A DNA stretch of 64,000 bases from Deltaproteobacteria bacterium (GCA_029261855.1 JAJDAN010000011.1:62001-126000), one strand, 5' to 3'; positions 24,323 to 34,300 are shown, counted from the first letter of the stretch. A program made the numbers and translations. The notes: generated by a model not told the origin, from the sequence alone.

Positions 24323-25860
24323 ACCCCGTAGACCTGTCGGTCCGGGCGCAGGATGACGACCCGCGCCGGGCCGTAGCGGGCCGACCAATCGGCGAGCGCC
24401 CCGGTCCCGTCGGCCACGTCGCCGTCCTCGTCGGACGACACGTGCAGGCAGCGGACCTCGAGTCGTTGAGCGGCGGCTCTCCCGGAGTCGTCGAGCAGGG
24501 TCTTCGGCGCGACGCCCAGGCCGAGTACCGCGAAGCCATCCCCCAACAGCTCGTCGAGGCGCACACTTTGCCCGGCAGCCGTCCGGATCTCGGGCTGGTC
24601 GATGGGATGACCATGAGCGGATTCCCAGCTCGGCGCCTCCGCGTCTTCCCAGAGGCCGGGCCCCAGGGACCAGCGCGGCGCCCAGCCGACCTCCGGTGCG
24701 AGCCTCGGGAAGAGGCGGCCAAAGAGCAGGAACGCATCGCGCAGCAACGCGCGGCTGCGACTCCGGGTCTGGATGATGGCACCGGCGCGCACGGCATCGC
24801 GCACCACTCGCATGGCATGCGATCGACGTTCGGACGTATAGCTGTCGAGGAGATCGTCCCGGAAGCGCCCCTCGAGCACGCCGTGAAGCTTCCAGCACAG
24901 GTTGTAGGCGTCGCGGATTCCGGCGCACATGCCCTGCCCCAGGAAGGGAGGGGTCTGGTGTGCCGCGTCTCCCAGTAGGAAGGCGCGCCCCGCCCGGAAG
25001 TCGTGCGCCACGAGAGAATGGAAGGTGTAGACCTTGCCGCGGATCAGACGACCGCGATCGGCCGTGAGTCCCGGTGCCAGGTGATGCATGTGCGGAGCCA
25101 TCATGGCGCGCGCGGTTTCGGGGTCCTCGAGTCGGGCGGGATCGTCCCCGGGCATCTGCATGAATTCCCAGCGGACGTGCTGCCCCTCACAAGGCACCAG
25201 AGTCGTGGGACGCCGGGGGTCACAGATCTGCAGCGCATCGCGACGGAAGTCGACGTCGTCGTCGAGGATCAGATCGCACACGAGCCAGGGCTCGTGGCAG
25301 TGGAGGTCTTCGAGTTCGATGCCCGCCTCCCGCCGGGTCGGGCTGCCGGCTCCATCACACCCCAACAAGTAACGGGCGCGCACGGTCTCGACGCCCGTCG
25401 CTGCGCCTCCGACATCGAGACGCGAGATGCGAGCGTCGACGCCCTCGTCGTCCTGGGCGAACCCGTCGAGCCGCGCCCCGAGGCGCACCTCGACGGTTTC
25501 GAAGCGCGCCGCGCCGCCGCGCAGTCGTTCCTCCAGCAGCGGCTGGTTGAAGAAGTTGCCCACGGGCCAGCCCTGGGTCCGAGGCGCTTCGGAGACATCC
25601 GCCGAGCGCAGGGTCCAACCCCAGGCGTTCACGAAGGCGAGATGGCTGGCCGTCCCCGAGACCGCCTCGATCGCCTCGGCCAGGCCCAGGGATTGAAAGA
25701 TCCGCATGACCTCGCCGTCGAAGTGGACCGCGCGCGGGATGTCGTAGACGGCGCGACTCGGCTCGACCACCAGCACGCGCACGCCACGTTGCCCGAGCAG
25801 GTTCGCGGCCACGGCACCCGTCGGGCCGTAGCCGCTGATGATCACATCGAAGTCCGTCAT
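24220..25860 (-). CDS. FAD-dependent aromatic hydroxylase, MhpA-like
   Basis: A 546-residue class A flavoprotein monooxygenase. The Rossmann motif GYGPTG is at residues 10-15 with the ribose-binding Glu near 33, the DG motif GCDGAGSPTR at 167-176, and the GD motif LLGDAAHQTPPFLGQG at 295-310. The C-terminal 150 residues form the thioredoxin-like extra domain of 3-(3-hydroxyphenyl)propionate and phenol hydroxylases, ending in the VVILRPDRQVYGVYDA segment. It would hydroxylate a phenolic substrate with NAD(P)H and O2. The start at 25860 is just inside a divergent control region carrying two palindromes, opposite a GlxA-type regulator. Confidence 0.88.
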   Translation of the reverse strand: MTDFDVIISGYGPTGAVAANLLGQRGVRVLVVEPSRAVYDIPRAVHFDGEVMRIFQSLGLAEAIEAVSGTASHLAFVNAWGWTLRSADVSEAPRTQGWPVGNFFNQPLLEERLRGGAARFETVEVRLGARLDGFAQDDEGVDARISRLDVGGAATGVETVRARYLLGCDGAGSPTRREAGIELEDLHCHEPWLVCDLILDDDVDFRRDALQICDPRRPTTLVPCEGQHVRWEFMQMPGDDPARLEDPETARAMMAPHMHHLAPGLTADRGRLIRGKVYTFHSLVAHDFRAGRAFLLGDAAHQTPPFLGQGMCAGIRDAYNLCWKLHGVLEGRFRDDLLDSYTSERRSHAMRVVRDAVRAGAIIQTRSRSRALLRDAFLLFGRLFPRLAPEVGWAPRWSLGPGLWEDAEAPSWESAHGHPIDQPEIRTAAGQSVRLDELLGDGFAVLGLGVAPKTLLDDSGRAAAQRLEVRCLHVSSDEDGDVADGTGALADWSARYGPARVVILRPDRQVYGVYDAASDAALGARLSAALVSLDERVSGEGLSSAS

Positions 25861-25876
25861 GCGAGCTCCCCAGACG

Positions 25877-25918
25877 TTTAGTCGACTGACTAAACCGAAG
25901 CTTAGTCAATCGACTAAG
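25877..25918. promoter_or_regulatory. Pair of 18-bp palindromic operators
   Basis: TTTAGTC-GACT-GACTAAA (25877-25894) and CTTAGTC-AATC-GACTAAG (25901-25918) are each 7-bp inverted repeats around a 4-base spacer. Their centres are 24 bp apart, a little over two helical turns. They lie 17 bp upstream of the monooxygenase start and 86 bp upstream of the regulator gene. The symmetric half-site TTAGTC suits a dimeric TetR or MarR-type repressor better than an AraC-type protein, so the regulator may be encoded elsewhere. Confidence 0.75.
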
Positions 25919-26003
25919 GCCTTGCGAGAAGCCCGACGGCTTTGTCCGAAATCGTTGGGTTTTCGTCATTGCTGCCAGAGACGCCACAGCCGATCCTCCC
26001 TCC

Positions 26004-27077
26004 ATGCCCGAGAGAAGCCAGGAGCCCCGTCGCATCGTGCTCGCCGCCTTCCCCGGCGCCCAGATGCTGGACGTCACCGGCCCCCTGGAGGTGTTCTCGA
26101 CCGCCAACTACTCGATTCCGGACGAGCCGACTCCGGACCCGCCGGTTTGCGAACGCGGTCCGGGCCGCCGCGCCCCGTACCGGATCGAGGTCGTGTCGAC
26201 GACGCCCGGGCCCGTCGCCATGTCCTCGGGCATCGAGATCGTCACCGGCCCGCTCGTCGACCGGGAACGGGGCCCCATCGACACCTTGATCGTGGCGGGC
26301 GGCGGCGGCACGGAGGCGGCGCGCCGGGACGAAGCACTGATCGGCTGGATCGCCGAGGAGGGCCCGAGGGCCCGGCGACTGGCGTCCGTCTGCAGTGGCG
26401 CCTTCCTGCTCGCGCGCGCCGGGCTGCTGGACGGCAAGCGCGCCACCACCCACTGGCAGTCGTGGCAGCTGCTCGCGCGTCTCCACCCCGCGGTGGACGT
26501 GGACCCGGACCCCATCTTCATCCGCGACGGCAACACCTACACGTCGGCGGGGGTGTGTGCCGGCATGGACCTGGCGCTGGCCCTGCTCGAAGACGACCTG
26601 GGGCGCGAGCTGGCGCTGTCCGTCGCCCAGCGTCTCGTGATCTTCCTGAAGCGTCCGGGGGGGCAGTCGCAGTTCAGCGCGCAGCTGCAGGCCCAGATCG
26701 CGGACCGTCGCCCCCTGCGCGATCTCCAGAGCTACATCGGCGACCACCCGGACGCCGACCTGTCCGTCGAAGCCCTGGCGAAACGGGTTGCCATGAGCCC
26801 GCGCAACTTTGCGCGTGTCTTCACGCGCGAAGTCGGGACCACACCCGCGCGCTTCGTCGAGCAGGTCCGGGTCGAGGCGGCGCGCAGGCGTCTCGAGGAA
26901 TCCGACCTGCCGGTCGAGCGCGTGGCCAACGACTGCGGGTTCGGCACTTCCGAGACCCTGCGCCGCGCCTTCCTGCGCAATCTCCGCGTTTCCCCCAGCG
27001 ATTACCGGGAGCGCTTTCGCGGACCCGGCCCACGGGCCGACATGCCCCGCCACGAACAGAACAGGAGTGCACCGTGA
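26004..27077 (+). CDS. GlxA family transcriptional regulator (DJ-1/PfpI + AraC HTH)
   Basis: A 357-residue regulator with an N-terminal DJ-1/PfpI (class I amidotransferase-like) sensor domain (LAAFPGAQMLDVTGPLEVF, then SVCSGAFLLARAGLLDGK with the nucleophile-elbow Cys) and a C-terminal AraC double helix-turn-helix (SVEALAKRVAMSPRNFARVF, VANDCGFGTSETLRRAFLR). Such regulators control catabolism of small nitrogenous or aromatic compounds. It is divergent from the hydroxylase across the palindromic region and overlaps the start of the next DJ-1 gene by 4 bp. Confidence 0.92.
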   Translation: MPERSQEPRRIVLAAFPGAQMLDVTGPLEVFSTANYSIPDEPTPDPPVCERGPGRRAPYRIEVVSTTPGPVAMSSGIEIVTGPLVDRERGPIDTLIVAGGGGTEAARRDEALIGWIAEEGPRARRLASVCSGAFLLARAGLLDGKRATTHWQSWQLLARLHPAVDVDPDPIFIRDGNTYTSAGVCAGMDLALALLEDDLGRELALSVAQRLVIFLKRPGGQSQFSAQLQAQIADRRPLRDLQSYIGDHPDADLSVEALAKRVAMSPRNFARVFTREVGTTPARFVEQVRVEAARRRLEESDLPVERVANDCGFGTSETLRRAFLRNLRVSPSDYRERFRGPGPRADMPRHEQNRSAP

Positions 27078-27721
27078 ACACCGAGAACCCGAAGAGCGAA
27101 GAAGCCCGCAACGCCCCGAGCGACCCGTTCCACATCGGAATCGTGCTCTTCGACGACGCCGAGGAGCTCGATTGGGCGGGCCCTTTCGAGGTATTCGGCA
27201 TGGCGACGAAGGCCGCGGCGGGTGGCGCCCGGGTCTTCACCGTGGCCGAGCGCAAGGATCCGGTGACCTGCTTCAACGGCCTGCGCGTGCTTCCCGAGTA
27301 CGGCTTCGACGACGCGCCCGCACTCGACGTGGTGCTCGTGCCCGGCGGCCAGGGAACACGCAAGGAGGTCGACAACCCGGTCATGATCGACTGGCTCGCC
27401 AAGGTCGCCCCGGGCTGTCAGTGGGTCACCAGCGTCTGCACGGGGTCGTTGTTGCTGCACGGCGCCGGCCTGACCGACGGCAAGCGCATCACGACTCATT
27501 GGGGCTTCATCGACCCCCTGCGCGAGCGGGCCCCGGAGGCGATGGTGCTCGAGAAGGTCCGCTACGTCCGGGACGGCAATCTCGTCACGTCTGCGGGGGT
27601 GTCCGCGGGCATCGACATGTCGCTATGGCTCGTCGGCCAGATCTGGGACGTCGCGCACGCCCGACTCACCCAGAAGCTGATGGAGTACGACCCGGCGCCG
27701 CCCTATACCGCCGACGTCTGA
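27074..27721 (+). CDS. DJ-1/PfpI family protein, isonitrile hydratase-like
   Basis: A 215-residue single-domain DJ-1/PfpI protein. The order of segments (IVLFDDAEELDWAGPFEVF, VLVPGGQGTRKE, TSVCTGSLLLHGAGLTDGKR, TTHWGF, GVSAGIDMSLWL, ending LMEYDPAPPY) closely follows isonitrile hydratase InhA of Pseudomonas, with nucleophile Cys C122. It may hydrate an isonitrile or act on another small electrophile. The GTG at 27074 has AGGAG 6 bases upstream and overlaps the regulator's stop. The last 56 bp overlap antisense with the 3' end of the PQQ-dehydrogenase gene. Confidence 0.85.
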   Translation: MNTENPKSEEARNAPSDPFHIGIVLFDDAEELDWAGPFEVFGMATKAAAGGARVFTVAERKDPVTCFNGLRVLPEYGFDDAPALDVVLVPGGQGTRKEVDNPVMIDWLAKVAPGCQWVTSVCTGSLLLHGAGLTDGKRITTHWGFIDPLRERAPEAMVLEKVRYVRDGNLVTSAGVSAGIDMSLWLVGQIWDVAHARLTQKLMEYDPAPPYTADV

Positions 27722-30380
27722 CCCAGGCGAGCGTCACCCCGGCCAGACCGACGCCACCCGCAGCGGCACCGGCAGCAGTAGCGGCAAAGGGAATCGGCGG
27801 CGGAACGTTGGACTCGTAGTTCGCATCCCAGATCGTCTCGTCGGCATCGTCCACGAAGCCATCGCAATTGGCGTCGCCCTCGCCGAAGCCCGCCACCGCA
27901 GTCATGTAGTGATCGGCCCAGATCGTGTAGTCGGCGCCACCGACGCCACCGTCGCGATCGAAGTCGGCGTCGTTGACGAGCGGTTGGCCCGAAACGTAAC
28001 TGCACTCGCAGACATCCCCGATGCCGTCTCCGTCGGCGTCCTGTTGCCCTGCATTCGAGACGTCGGGGCAGTTGTCCTCGAAGTCGAGGTGACCGTCGCC
28101 GTCCGAGTCGTCCAGATTCCCGTCGATCCAGGCCGCGACGGCGGACGTGGCGACGGTGTCCTCTAGACGCGTGCCCGCCGCCATGCGCAGCGAGGGATCC
28201 GTGCTGGACATGCGATGCCACAGGATGCTGCTCATGTGGTCGCCGGGGTCGACACGCAGGGGGTTCGGCAAGCCGAAGTCTCCCTGGGTCGCCGGAACGG
28301 ACACCAGGTTCATCTGACCGAGGGCCGTATCGAAGCGGAAGTCGATGCCGCCCGGTGCGGTGCCTCCCGGCTGATGGCAGAACTCGCAGTTCGTCGCAAA
28401 GTAGGACCGCACGCGATCGTCGAGCGGTTCGCCGCTCTGCTCCACGGGCGTGTACGCGCCGTAGACACTGGCGTCGGCGATCGGCGTGTCCAGCAATCCG
28501 CCGCAGGCCCAGGCCTCGAGCTGGTTCTGGACCGAGCCTCCGTAGGCCGTGTAGTCGAAGTCAGCGTTGAGCTGGCGCGTGCGGCCGCCGAGTACCCGCC
28601 CGCCCGCGTCGCTGTGGCATCCGAGGCAATCGGCCGGACCGGGGTAGCCCCAGGTCTGGCTCGCCGGCAGGCCCGGCAGCGAGAGGTCGAAGTCTTCGTC
28701 GAGAGCCCCCGGGAGCAGCACGGCATCCGTCTCGTCGGCGTTCCAGCGGTAGCTGAAGCCCACCCAGCCGCTCTGCTGGTGCAGGAACACCCGGGTCTCC
28801 AGGCGCCGGAAGACGCCGGGCGCGACCTCGAGCTCGAAGTGCTTCACGAACGCCGTTCCGACCGGGTACGTCCACTCCCCGGTCGCTGAGAAGCCGATCG
28901 TCGTTCCTGCCGGGAGGGCGAGCCAGCGGGTCTTCGCGGCGCGATCGCTCCACAGCGGCGTGTTCACCGTGTACTCGAGCATTCCCGCCGCGGGGGTCAG
29001 GGTTTCCGTGTCGTCGAAGAGCCCCGTCTGGGACAGCTGCATCGGCGGCGGACCGCCGCCGCTGCCCGGGGAGGCGTCCGCAAAGAAGTTGATCGTGCCG
29101 CGATGACTCACGACGTAGAGCTCGCCGTGCTGGTCCTCGCCGAAGGACGACGGCTGGGACGGCCCGTTGCCAAGCGCGACGGGCGCTGGGAACGACGGGT
29201 CCCACGCCCAGATGGTGCGCATCACGAAGTCCGAATAGAGGTAGAGACCGTAGATCGAGGGAGCGCGCGTGCCGCGGTAGACGTTGCCGCCGATCACCGC
29301 TCCGCTGGCGCCCCGGTCATAGACGATGACCGGGAACTCGAGGTCCGGGTCGTTCGCATTGCAGACGCCGTCGTTGCTGCGGAAGCCCTCGCAGATGGCC
29401 CAGCCGAAGTTGACGCCTCCCGGCGTCCCCGCCGGCAGGTAGTCGATCTCTTCCCAATCACCCGCGCCGACGTCGCCGATCCAGAGATCGCCGGTCCCGC
29501 GGTCGAAGGAGAAACGCCAGGGGTTGCGAAGCCCGTAGTGGAAGATCTCGTCGGCACCGGCCTGGCCGACGAAGGGGTTGTCTTCGGGGATGTAGTCCGG
29601 CGGCGCCTGCGGGTCGAGCCGCAACAGCGACCCGCGCATGTCGCTCGTGTCCTGGGCGTTGTCCTGGCGGCCCCCGTCTCCCACCGACAGGTAGAGCAGA
29701 CCGTCCGGACCGAACGCGAGACCGCCGCCGTTGTGCGCCTGCTCGAACTGCGGCACCTCCAGCAGGGTCACCGGGTTCCCGTTCCCCGAGACGACGGGAG
29801 GATCTCCGAACGCCTCGTAGCGTTCGAGGCGGTTGCAGAGCAGGAGGTTCGGCGACGAGTCCTGGCAGTTTTCCGGGGGCACCGAATAGAAGACGTAGAA
29901 GTAGCCATTGCTCGCGAAGTCCGGATCGAAGGCCATGCCGAGAAGCCCGGATTCTCCCTTCGCCGCGTCCGGTGCCGTGGGGCTCGCGAGAACGGTCTTG
30001 CTCACGATGTCGAGAAAGACATCGACGTCGCCCGGTGTCACGTCCTGGCGATTCTCGAAGCGGAGCACTTCTCCGTTCCGGTCCAGCACATAGACGTGGT
30101 CGAGGGTCTCGGGGTCCGGCGGGCCGGGCTCGGCCAACAGCAAGACGAGCTGTCGGCGCGGGTCACTGTCGAAGTCCAGGCCCGGGAAGGCCTGGCTGAC
30201 GGAGATGTCCCCCACTTCCGGCGCCAGGGGGAAGTTGTGTCCCGCGAAGTCGGGCAGCCCGTCGAGGCTGCAGGTCTGGGCGAGCGCCGGGCGAGCGAGG
30301 ACCGCGCAGCCTGCAATGAGGGCAAGCACGCTGAGCGTTCGGAGACGGCGACCGAGCGCCTGCGTCCTGGAGGAGGGCAT
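27666..30380 (-). CDS. PQQ-type sugar dehydrogenase fused to diheme cytochrome c, dockerin and membrane tail
   Basis: A 904-residue secreted chimera. The ATG at 30380 begins a signal peptide (to about residue 35, ARPALAQ). Residues 90-430 are a soluble glucose/sorbosone dehydrogenase propeller, with QAHNGGGLAFGPDG (catalytic His near 216), SVGDGGRQDN and LRNPWRFSF followed by WIGDVGAGDWEEI. Residues 448-750 match the SO_2930-type cytochrome domain (SQTGLFDD, NTPLWSDRAAKTRW, YPVGTAFVKHF) with heme motifs CLGCH (585-589) and CEFCH (665-669). A thrombospondin-3-like Asp-rich stretch and a type I dockerin-like EF-hand pair follow (DFDRDGGVGGADYTIWADH, near 806-855). The end is PPPIPF, a hydrophobic helix and WVRRRRYR, which looks like an exosortase-type sorting tail. 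Confidence 0.85.
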   Translation of the reverse strand: MPSSRTQALGRRLRTLSVLALIAGCAVLARPALAQTCSLDGLPDFAGHNFPLAPEVGDISVSQAFPGLDFDSDPRRQLVLLLAEPGPPDPETLDHVYVLDRNGEVLRFENRQDVTPGDVDVFLDIVSKTVLASPTAPDAAKGESGLLGMAFDPDFASNGYFYVFYSVPPENCQDSSPNLLLCNRLERYEAFGDPPVVSGNGNPVTLLEVPQFEQAHNGGGLAFGPDGLLYLSVGDGGRQDNAQDTSDMRGSLLRLDPQAPPDYIPEDNPFVGQAGADEIFHYGLRNPWRFSFDRGTGDLWIGDVGAGDWEEIDYLPAGTPGGVNFGWAICEGFRSNDGVCNANDPDLEFPVIVYDRGASGAVIGGNVYRGTRAPSIYGLYLYSDFVMRTIWAWDPSFPAPVALGNGPSQPSSFGEDQHGELYVVSHRGTINFFADASPGSGGGPPPMQLSQTGLFDDTETLTPAAGMLEYTVNTPLWSDRAAKTRWLALPAGTTIGFSATGEWTYPVGTAFVKHFELEVAPGVFRRLETRVFLHQQSGWVGFSYRWNADETDAVLLPGALDEDFDLSLPGLPASQTWGYPGPADCLGCHSDAGGRVLGGRTRQLNADFDYTAYGGSVQNQLEAWACGGLLDTPIADASVYGAYTPVEQSGEPLDDRVRSYFATNCEFCHQPGGTAPGGIDFRFDTALGQMNLVSVPATQGDFGLPNPLRVDPGDHMSSILWHRMSSTDPSLRMAAGTRLEDTVATSAVAAWIDGNLDDSDGDGHLDFEDNCPDVSNAGQQDADGDGIGDVCECSYVSGQPLVNDADFDRDGGVGGADYTIWADHYMTAVAGFGEGDANCDGFVDDADETIWDANYESNVPPPIPFAATAAGAAAGGVGLAGVTLAWVRRRRYRAAPGRTPSASG

Positions 30381-30562
30381 GAAGCTTGGGTTCGGGCGAT
30401 TTCCACCCGGCGCGTACAAGGGTGAGTACCCGCAGACACGGAAAAGGGTTGCAGGGTGTGTCGTTCGCGTCGACAACTGCCGCCCCCTGGGACGGCCATA
30501 CGGCCAGCCCATACCGCCGCTCCCGGCGCTTTCGGGGCTGCCGGCTAAGCTCGGGTCCAAAC

Positions 30563-30952
30563 ATGCCCCTCGACTACGACATCCGGAGCGGCGTGATCTG
30601 GTTCGTGACCGAGGGAGATGTCGACTACGAGGACGGCCTCGAGACCCTGGGGACAGCGATCCGCGAGGCCGCGCGGCGCGATGCAGACCAGCGCTGGGAC
30701 GTCATCTTCGACATCCGCCTGTCGAGTGAGCAGCGCAGTGCGGACGAGCTTCGCGGCATCGCTGATTTCGTCGCGGGGCACAAGGCGGTTCTGTCGGGGC
30801 GGTGCGCAGTCGTCGCGGGCGACGCGTTCCACTTTGGGCTCGGCCGCATGTTCAGCGCCTACTCGGAGTCCAACGGCGTGGAGGCCCTCGTCGCAAGGGA
30901 CGTCGGGTCCGCGACGAGCTGGTTGAACGGCGAGCCCGTCGAATCGTCCTAG
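30563..30952 (+). CDS. Small STAS/SpoIIAA-like hypothetical protein
   Basis: A 129-residue protein starting MPLDYDIRSGVIWFV. The alternation of strands and helices, the central WDVIFDIRLSS and CAVVAGDAFHFGLGRMFS segments and the final WLNGEP are like the STAS/SEC14 or SpoIIAA-like small proteins common in environmental bacteria. The function is unknown. It is divergent from the PQQ-dehydrogenase gene (182 bp) and upstream of the structured leader of the beta-propeller cytochrome gene. Confidence 0.65.
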   Translation: MPLDYDIRSGVIWFVTEGDVDYEDGLETLGTAIREAARRDADQRWDVIFDIRLSSEQRSADELRGIADFVAGHKAVLSGRCAVVAGDAFHFGLGRMFSAYSESNGVEALVARDVGSATSWLNGEPVESS

Positions 30953-31311
30953 GAACGCGCACGGCGAGAAGGCCGCGCACTCGCGGCAAGCCAGAACCCC
31001 GGTTCGGGCCGGCTAGCGCTGGCGCTCGGGCCCATCCGGCAACGGGGACGCAAATCACCCGCACCGGGGCCGGCCCAAAGGCAGCAGTCTGTCATGGGAC
31101 CTCGAATTGGGCGCGCCGACCCATCTTGGGTCGGTCAGCTAGCCCGGGGGTTCAGTTGGGGCGTCACCTTTCCCCCCATTCGGGGAACTGATTCGGGTAC
31201 ACTGCGTTTCCAAATCTCGCGCGTTCTCGCCAGATCCATCCCTTCGGGGACCCGATGGCCGACTCCACGGGGAAGATCGTCGGCCGTGCGCGACCCAATC
31301 GGAGGTGCCTG
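30953..31311. other. 359-bp hairpin-rich intergenic region
   Basis: No gene is recognisable. The region holds copy B of the intergenic element (AAGGCCGCGCAC at 30969-30980, GAACC-CC-GGTTC at 30994-31005, GCGCTCGGGC at 31022-31031). It also has a perfect hairpin CCGACCCA-TCT-TGGGTCGG (31116-31134), a TCAGTT/AACTGA pair enclosing complementary G and C runs near 31150-31190, and GGCCGAC/GTCGGCC flanking the segment just before the downstream ribosome site GGAGG (31301-31305). It probably contains the terminator of the upstream gene and the promoter and leader of the cytochrome gene. Confidence 0.6.
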
Positions 31312-34300
31312 ATGCGGGCCCGGCGCGGTTTTTCGTTCTCCTTCTACGTTTCCTACCTGGTAGCAACGTCAGGGATGGTCGCAGCACTCGCCTTCAGTGG
31401 CGCGGCGCTCGCCCAGCCTGCATTCGTCGAGTTCGAAAGCGGACACGTGCGACCGATCGTGCTCTCGCCCGACGGCTCGCAGGTCTTCGCGGTCAACACG
31501 CCCGACGGCACCCTCGAGATCTTCGACGTCACAGGGGGCGGTCTCGTCTTCTCGGCCTCGGTTCCCGTCGGGTTGGAGCCCGTCGCCGTCGCCGCGCGCA
31601 ACAACGACGAAGTCTGGGTGGTGAACCATCTCTCGGACAGCGTGAGCGTCGTCGATGTTTCGGGTGCCGTTCCGTTCGTCGAGCGCACCCTGCTCGTCGG
31701 CGACGAGCCGCGCGACATCGTGTTCGCCGGCACCGGTGGCAACCGCGCGTTCATCACCACCGCCCACCGCGGTCAGCATCGCACCCATGGCTCGATCAGC
31801 GGCGTGTTCGGTGGCGGCAATCCCGCGGACCCGCGCCTCACGACCCCCGGCATCGACCGCGCAGACGTCTGGGTCTTCGACGCGACGAACCTGGGAACCA
31901 CCATCGGCGGTACGCCCGTCGACGTCCTGACCTTCTTCTCGGACACGCCGCGCGCCCTCGCCACCGACGGCACCAACGTCTATGTCGCGGCCTTCCTCTC
32001 GGGCAACCAGACGACAACCATCATCGAGACGGCGATCCCGAACGGATTCGGCGCGAGCGGCGTCCCGGGCCCCAACGACAATGCGGACGGAGACCCGGCT
32101 CCCGAGGTGGGCGTCATCGTGAAGCGCATCGGCGGTGTCTGGCGAGACGCCGACGGCGTCAACCGGAACAGCCTCGTGCCCTTCTCGCTTCCCGACAACG
32201 ACGTATTCACCTTCAATGCCAACACGCTCACCAAGGGCACGGTCTACAGCTCTGTCGGCACCGTCCTCTTCAACATGGCGGTGAACCCCGCGAACGGGAA
32301 GGTCTACGTCACCAATACCGACAGCCCGAACGAGGTCCTGTTCGAGGGCCCCGGCGATCACGGCGGCAGCACCGTTCAGGGCGCGCTGTCCCTCACGCGG
32401 GTGACCATCCTCGATCCGTCCGGCCCGTCCCAGGACGTGCAGCACCTGAACCAGCACATCGACTACAACCAGCTGCACACCGACGGCGGCGCGAACCACG
32501 CCGCGATCGACGCACAGATCCCGCACAGCCTCGCCACGCCGCTCCAGCCGACGATTTCGAGCGACGGCAACACCATCTACATCCCGGCCTTCGGCTCGGC
32601 CAAGGTCGGCGTGTTCTCGCGGACCGACCTCGAGGACCCGGCGTTCGAAGCGAACTTCGATCCCACCGTCGAGAGCGCCGCCTATCTCGACACCTTGGGC
32701 GGCGGCCCCAGCGGCGTCGCGCTCGACGAGGGCAACAACCGCATCTACGTCACGACCCGCTTCAACAATGCGGTCGAGGTCATCGACCTCGGAACGGGCC
32801 TGGCGACGGAGATCCACGAGCTCCACAACCCCGAGGACGAGTCCATCGTCGACGGCCGCCCCGTCCTCTACGACGCGGTCTCGACATCGGGCAACGGCGA
32901 GGCTTCCTGTGCCAGCTGTCACATCTTCGGCGACTTCGACGCTCTGGCGTGGAACCTCGGCGATCCCGACGGCAGCGTGAACGCGAACGGGAACAACCAG
33001 CCCCAGCCCGACGGTCTGCTCGAGCTCACGAACCCGCGGCAACCCTTCCACCCCATGAAGGGGCCCATGACGACGCAGACCCTGCGCGGCATGAGCACCC
33101 ACGGCGGCATGCACTGGCGCGGTGACCGGGTGGACGGCTTCTTCGGAACCGATGCCTGCAACGCACCGGGCTACGCCGGGGGGCAAGGTACCTCCACCAA
33201 CTCCCCCTGCGACGAGATCCTTTCGTTCCGGAACTTCATTGTGGCCTTCGAGGGCCTGATCGGACACGACGGCGTCATTCCCACCTCGCAGATGGATGCC
33301 TTCACGGACTTCATCCTGCAGGTGCAGCTGCCGCCGAACCCCGTGCGCAACCTCGACAACTCGCTCACGGCCGCGCAGCAGGCGGGCAAGGACAAGTGGT
33401 TCAGCTGCGGTCCGGGCACCACCGAGTGCTCGCAGCTCGATTCCAACGCAACCGACACCGTCGAGGACTGCGACGGCTGCCACAGCCTGCAGCCCATCAA
33501 CGGCTTCTTCGGCACGGGTGGCGAGGCGAGCTTCGAGGGCGAGACGCAGCACTTCAAGGTGCCCCACATCCGCAACGTCTATCAGAAGATCGGCATGTTC
33601 TCGGTGGCGGGCAACCAGGTGCGCGGCACCGGCATCCTGCACGACGGCACCGTGGACACCACGTTCAACTTCCTCAGCGCCAGCGTCTTCGACCTGACGA
33701 ACACCGAGCAGACCAACCTCGAGCAGTTCGTGCTGGCGGCGGACACGGACATCGCACCGATCGTCGGCCAGCAGGTCACGATCTCGCCGACCAACTTCGC
33801 TGTCGCGGACGTGAACGATCGCATCACGCTCATCGACGACCGCGCTGCCGCTCCCTTCGAATCGGGAGTCCTGGGCGGGCTCGTCACCGAGTGCGACGCA
33901 ATCGCGAAGACCGTCGAGGGGGGAGTCGAGAAGGGCTATGCACGGATCGCAAACGGCACCTACCTTCCCGACGACAACGGGCCCGCCATCAGCGAGGCCA
34001 GCCTGCGCGCCAAGGCCGACCCGGTCGGTGACGCCCAGACGATCACCTACACGGCGGTTCCGCCGGGCTCGGGGATCCGGATGGGCATCGATCGCGACCA
34101 GGACACCCTGCGAAACGGGGTCGAGACGGGCACGGGAGTCTTCGTGGACGGCAATGACACGGGCACCAGCCCGGCGCTGGCCGACACGGACGGCGACGGC
34201 TTCGACGACGGCACCGAGGTGAACCAGGGAACCGATCCGACCAATCCCCTGGACTTCCCCAACCAGAACCTGCCGGCCTTGCCGGGATTCGGTGAAGCGC

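Noticed and set aside
31030-31080. Cyclic-di-GMP (GEMM) riboswitch suggested by GGGGACGCAAATC
   Set aside because: Only part of the 3' core resembles GEMM; the GGCAAACC segment and GNRA tetraloop-receptor layout are missing.
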